5,919 nt of DNA, taken from JAIBJN01 sp035762005. GTDB taxonomy: Bacteria; Actinomycetota; Thermoleophilia; Gaiellales; Gaiellaceae. The stretch spans positions 1-5,919 of the forward strand of contig DASTQA010000034.1 in NCBI GenBank assembly GCA_035762005.1. The letters run 5' to 3'. The position numbers were made by a program, and so were the translations under genes. Of the stretch, positions 5,151 through 5,919 are shown piece by piece. Every line of letters starts with the position of its first letter. The first letter of the stretch is position 1. The notes under the pieces were generated by a model. The model saw nothing but the letters and a program-made list of their open reading frames with translations. It was not told where the DNA came from and did no database searches.

Positions 5151-5919
5151 ATGCACAGGGGTCTCATCGGGACTGCGGCACTCGCCCTCGCCTGCGCGGC
5201 CCTCGCGCTCGCGGGGAGCGCGGTCGCGCTCCGCGCCGCCTCGCCGACGTCGAGCGAGGTCACGCTCGGCACGGTCGACGTCCACGTCGTGCCCGCGCGC
5301 CGGGGCGCCGTCGACGTCTACGTCCCCGTCGTCGACTGGGGCGTCCGCGCGCGGCCGTTCCGCGCGCCCGTGGCCGTCGAGCTCGAGTTCCGCTCGCTCG
5401 ACCGCGACGCCGCGCTCGCGGCGCTCCGCACGGGGGGCAGCGCCGACGCGAGCCTCGGCGTCCTCGAGGGCGAGCTCCGCGACGCGGTCGCCGGCGGCCT
5501 TCGCCGCGCGGCCCTGGTCGGGCTGCTCGGGGCCCTCGTCGGCGGGCTCCTGGGCGGCGCCCTCGCCGCCGGCACCCTTCGCGGGCGGCGGTGGCTCGTG
5601 CTCGGGCCCGCGGCCGGGCTGGCCGTGGCCGCCTCGGCGGCCGCCCTCACGGGCGCGGGCGTCTCGCGCTTCGACTACGACGCCCTGCGCGAGCCGACGT
5701 TCTACGCGCACGGCGAGGAGCTCCCGCGCCTGCTCGAGTTCTCGGAGCGCGTGCTCAGCGCCGGCGACGGCTACGGCGACTCCTACGGCGAGGCGGTGGC
5801 GGGCCTCACGCGGCTCATCGCGGTCGCCGGCGACGGTCGGCGCCCCGCCACCATCGACCGCTCCGTCGTCGTCGCCTCCGACCTCCACTCGAACGGCCTC
5901 GTCCTGCCGGGTCTCCAGG
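5151..5919 (+). CDS. Membrane-bound metallophosphoesterase, N-terminal part (3' end outside window)
   Basis: The frame is open from ATG 5151 to the window end (256 codons). A hydrophobic segment at residues 5-27 after MHRG is a signal anchor or first membrane helix. A beta-rich region of about 90 residues follows (SSEVTLGTVDVHVVPARRG onward). Two Gly/Ala/Leu-rich helices at about 120-143 and 148-168 are separated by the basic loop RGRRW. After a soluble linker (FDYDAL, then ELPRLLEFSERVL, then DGYGDSYGEAVAG) comes VVVASDLHSN, with D244 and H246. This is the first D-x-H metal-binding motif of calcineurin-like phosphoesterases. The remaining metal ligands would lie beyond the window. Hydrolysis of a phosphoester is expected, but the substrate is unknown. 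Start choice is moderate: AAGGGA abuts the ATG, and an in-frame GTG at 5112 is an alternative. It is separated from the hydroxylase operon by 346 bases and a likely terminator, so it is probably transcribed independently. Confidence 0.82.
   Translation, partial: MHRGLIGTAALALACAALALAGSAVALRAASPTSSEVTLGTVDVHVVPARRGAVDVYVPVVDWGVRARPFRAPVAVELEFRSLDRDAALAALRTGGSADASLGVLEGELRDAVAGGLRRAALVGLLGALVGGLLGGALAAGTLRGRRWLVLGPAAGLAVAASAAALTGAGVSRFDYDALREPTFYAHGEELPRLLEFSERVLSAGDGYGDSYGEAVAGLTRLIAVAGDGRRPATIDRSVVVASDLHSNGLVLPGLQ

Noticed and set aside
3428..5272. 614-codon open frame on the - strand
   Set aside because: It covers the medium subunit, the 98-residue gene and intergenic DNA, with low-complexity composition and no domain. 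It is a GC by-product.
4920..5888. 322-codon open frame on the - strand
   Set aside because: It is antisense to the phosphoesterase gene. The + strand gives membrane helices and a D-x-H motif, while this frame is Arg/Ala/Glu/Asp-rich noise.

Overview
The window is very GC-rich, with almost every third codon position G or C, and densely coded on the + strand. This codon use, the GTG starts and the gene content point to a high-GC actinobacterium. The downstream membrane metallophosphoesterase looks like proteins I associate with the Thermoleophilia (Gaiellales/Solirubrobacterales). That lineage is an inference from sequence style, not a database result.

Bases 1-4804 are most of one tightly packed operon for a molybdenum hydroxylase of the xanthine oxidase/aerobic CO dehydrogenase superfamily. 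In order it carries: the 3' end of an XdhC/CoxF-type cofactor maturation gene; a CoxG-type SRPBCC protein; the [2Fe-2S] small subunit; the molybdopterin large subunit; the FAD medium subunit; and an unrecognised 98-residue protein. Three of the five junctions are 4-base GTGA stop/start overlaps, and the other two are gaps of 10 and 24 bases, so co-transcription and translational coupling are likely. The electron path expected from the family is Mo site, then two [2Fe-2S] clusters, then FAD. CoxG may anchor the enzyme to the membrane or pass electrons to quinone, and XdhC may help mature the Mo cofactor.

The large subunit has the active-site loop AYRGAGR rather than the AYxCSFR loop of genuine (form I) CO dehydrogenase, and the subunit order is small-large-medium. 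Both mark a 'form II' enzyme. Homology-based labels will say 'carbon monoxide dehydrogenase', but the Cu-binding cysteine is absent and the real substrate is unknown.

Bases 4805-5150 carry no convincing gene. They contain a terminator-like GC hairpin just after the operon, then a perfect 10+1+10 palindrome that looks like a regulator-binding site, then several shorter GC palindromes.

From 5151 to the window end runs a second, apparently unrelated + strand gene. It is a membrane protein whose calcineurin-like metallophosphoesterase domain is just starting when the window ends.
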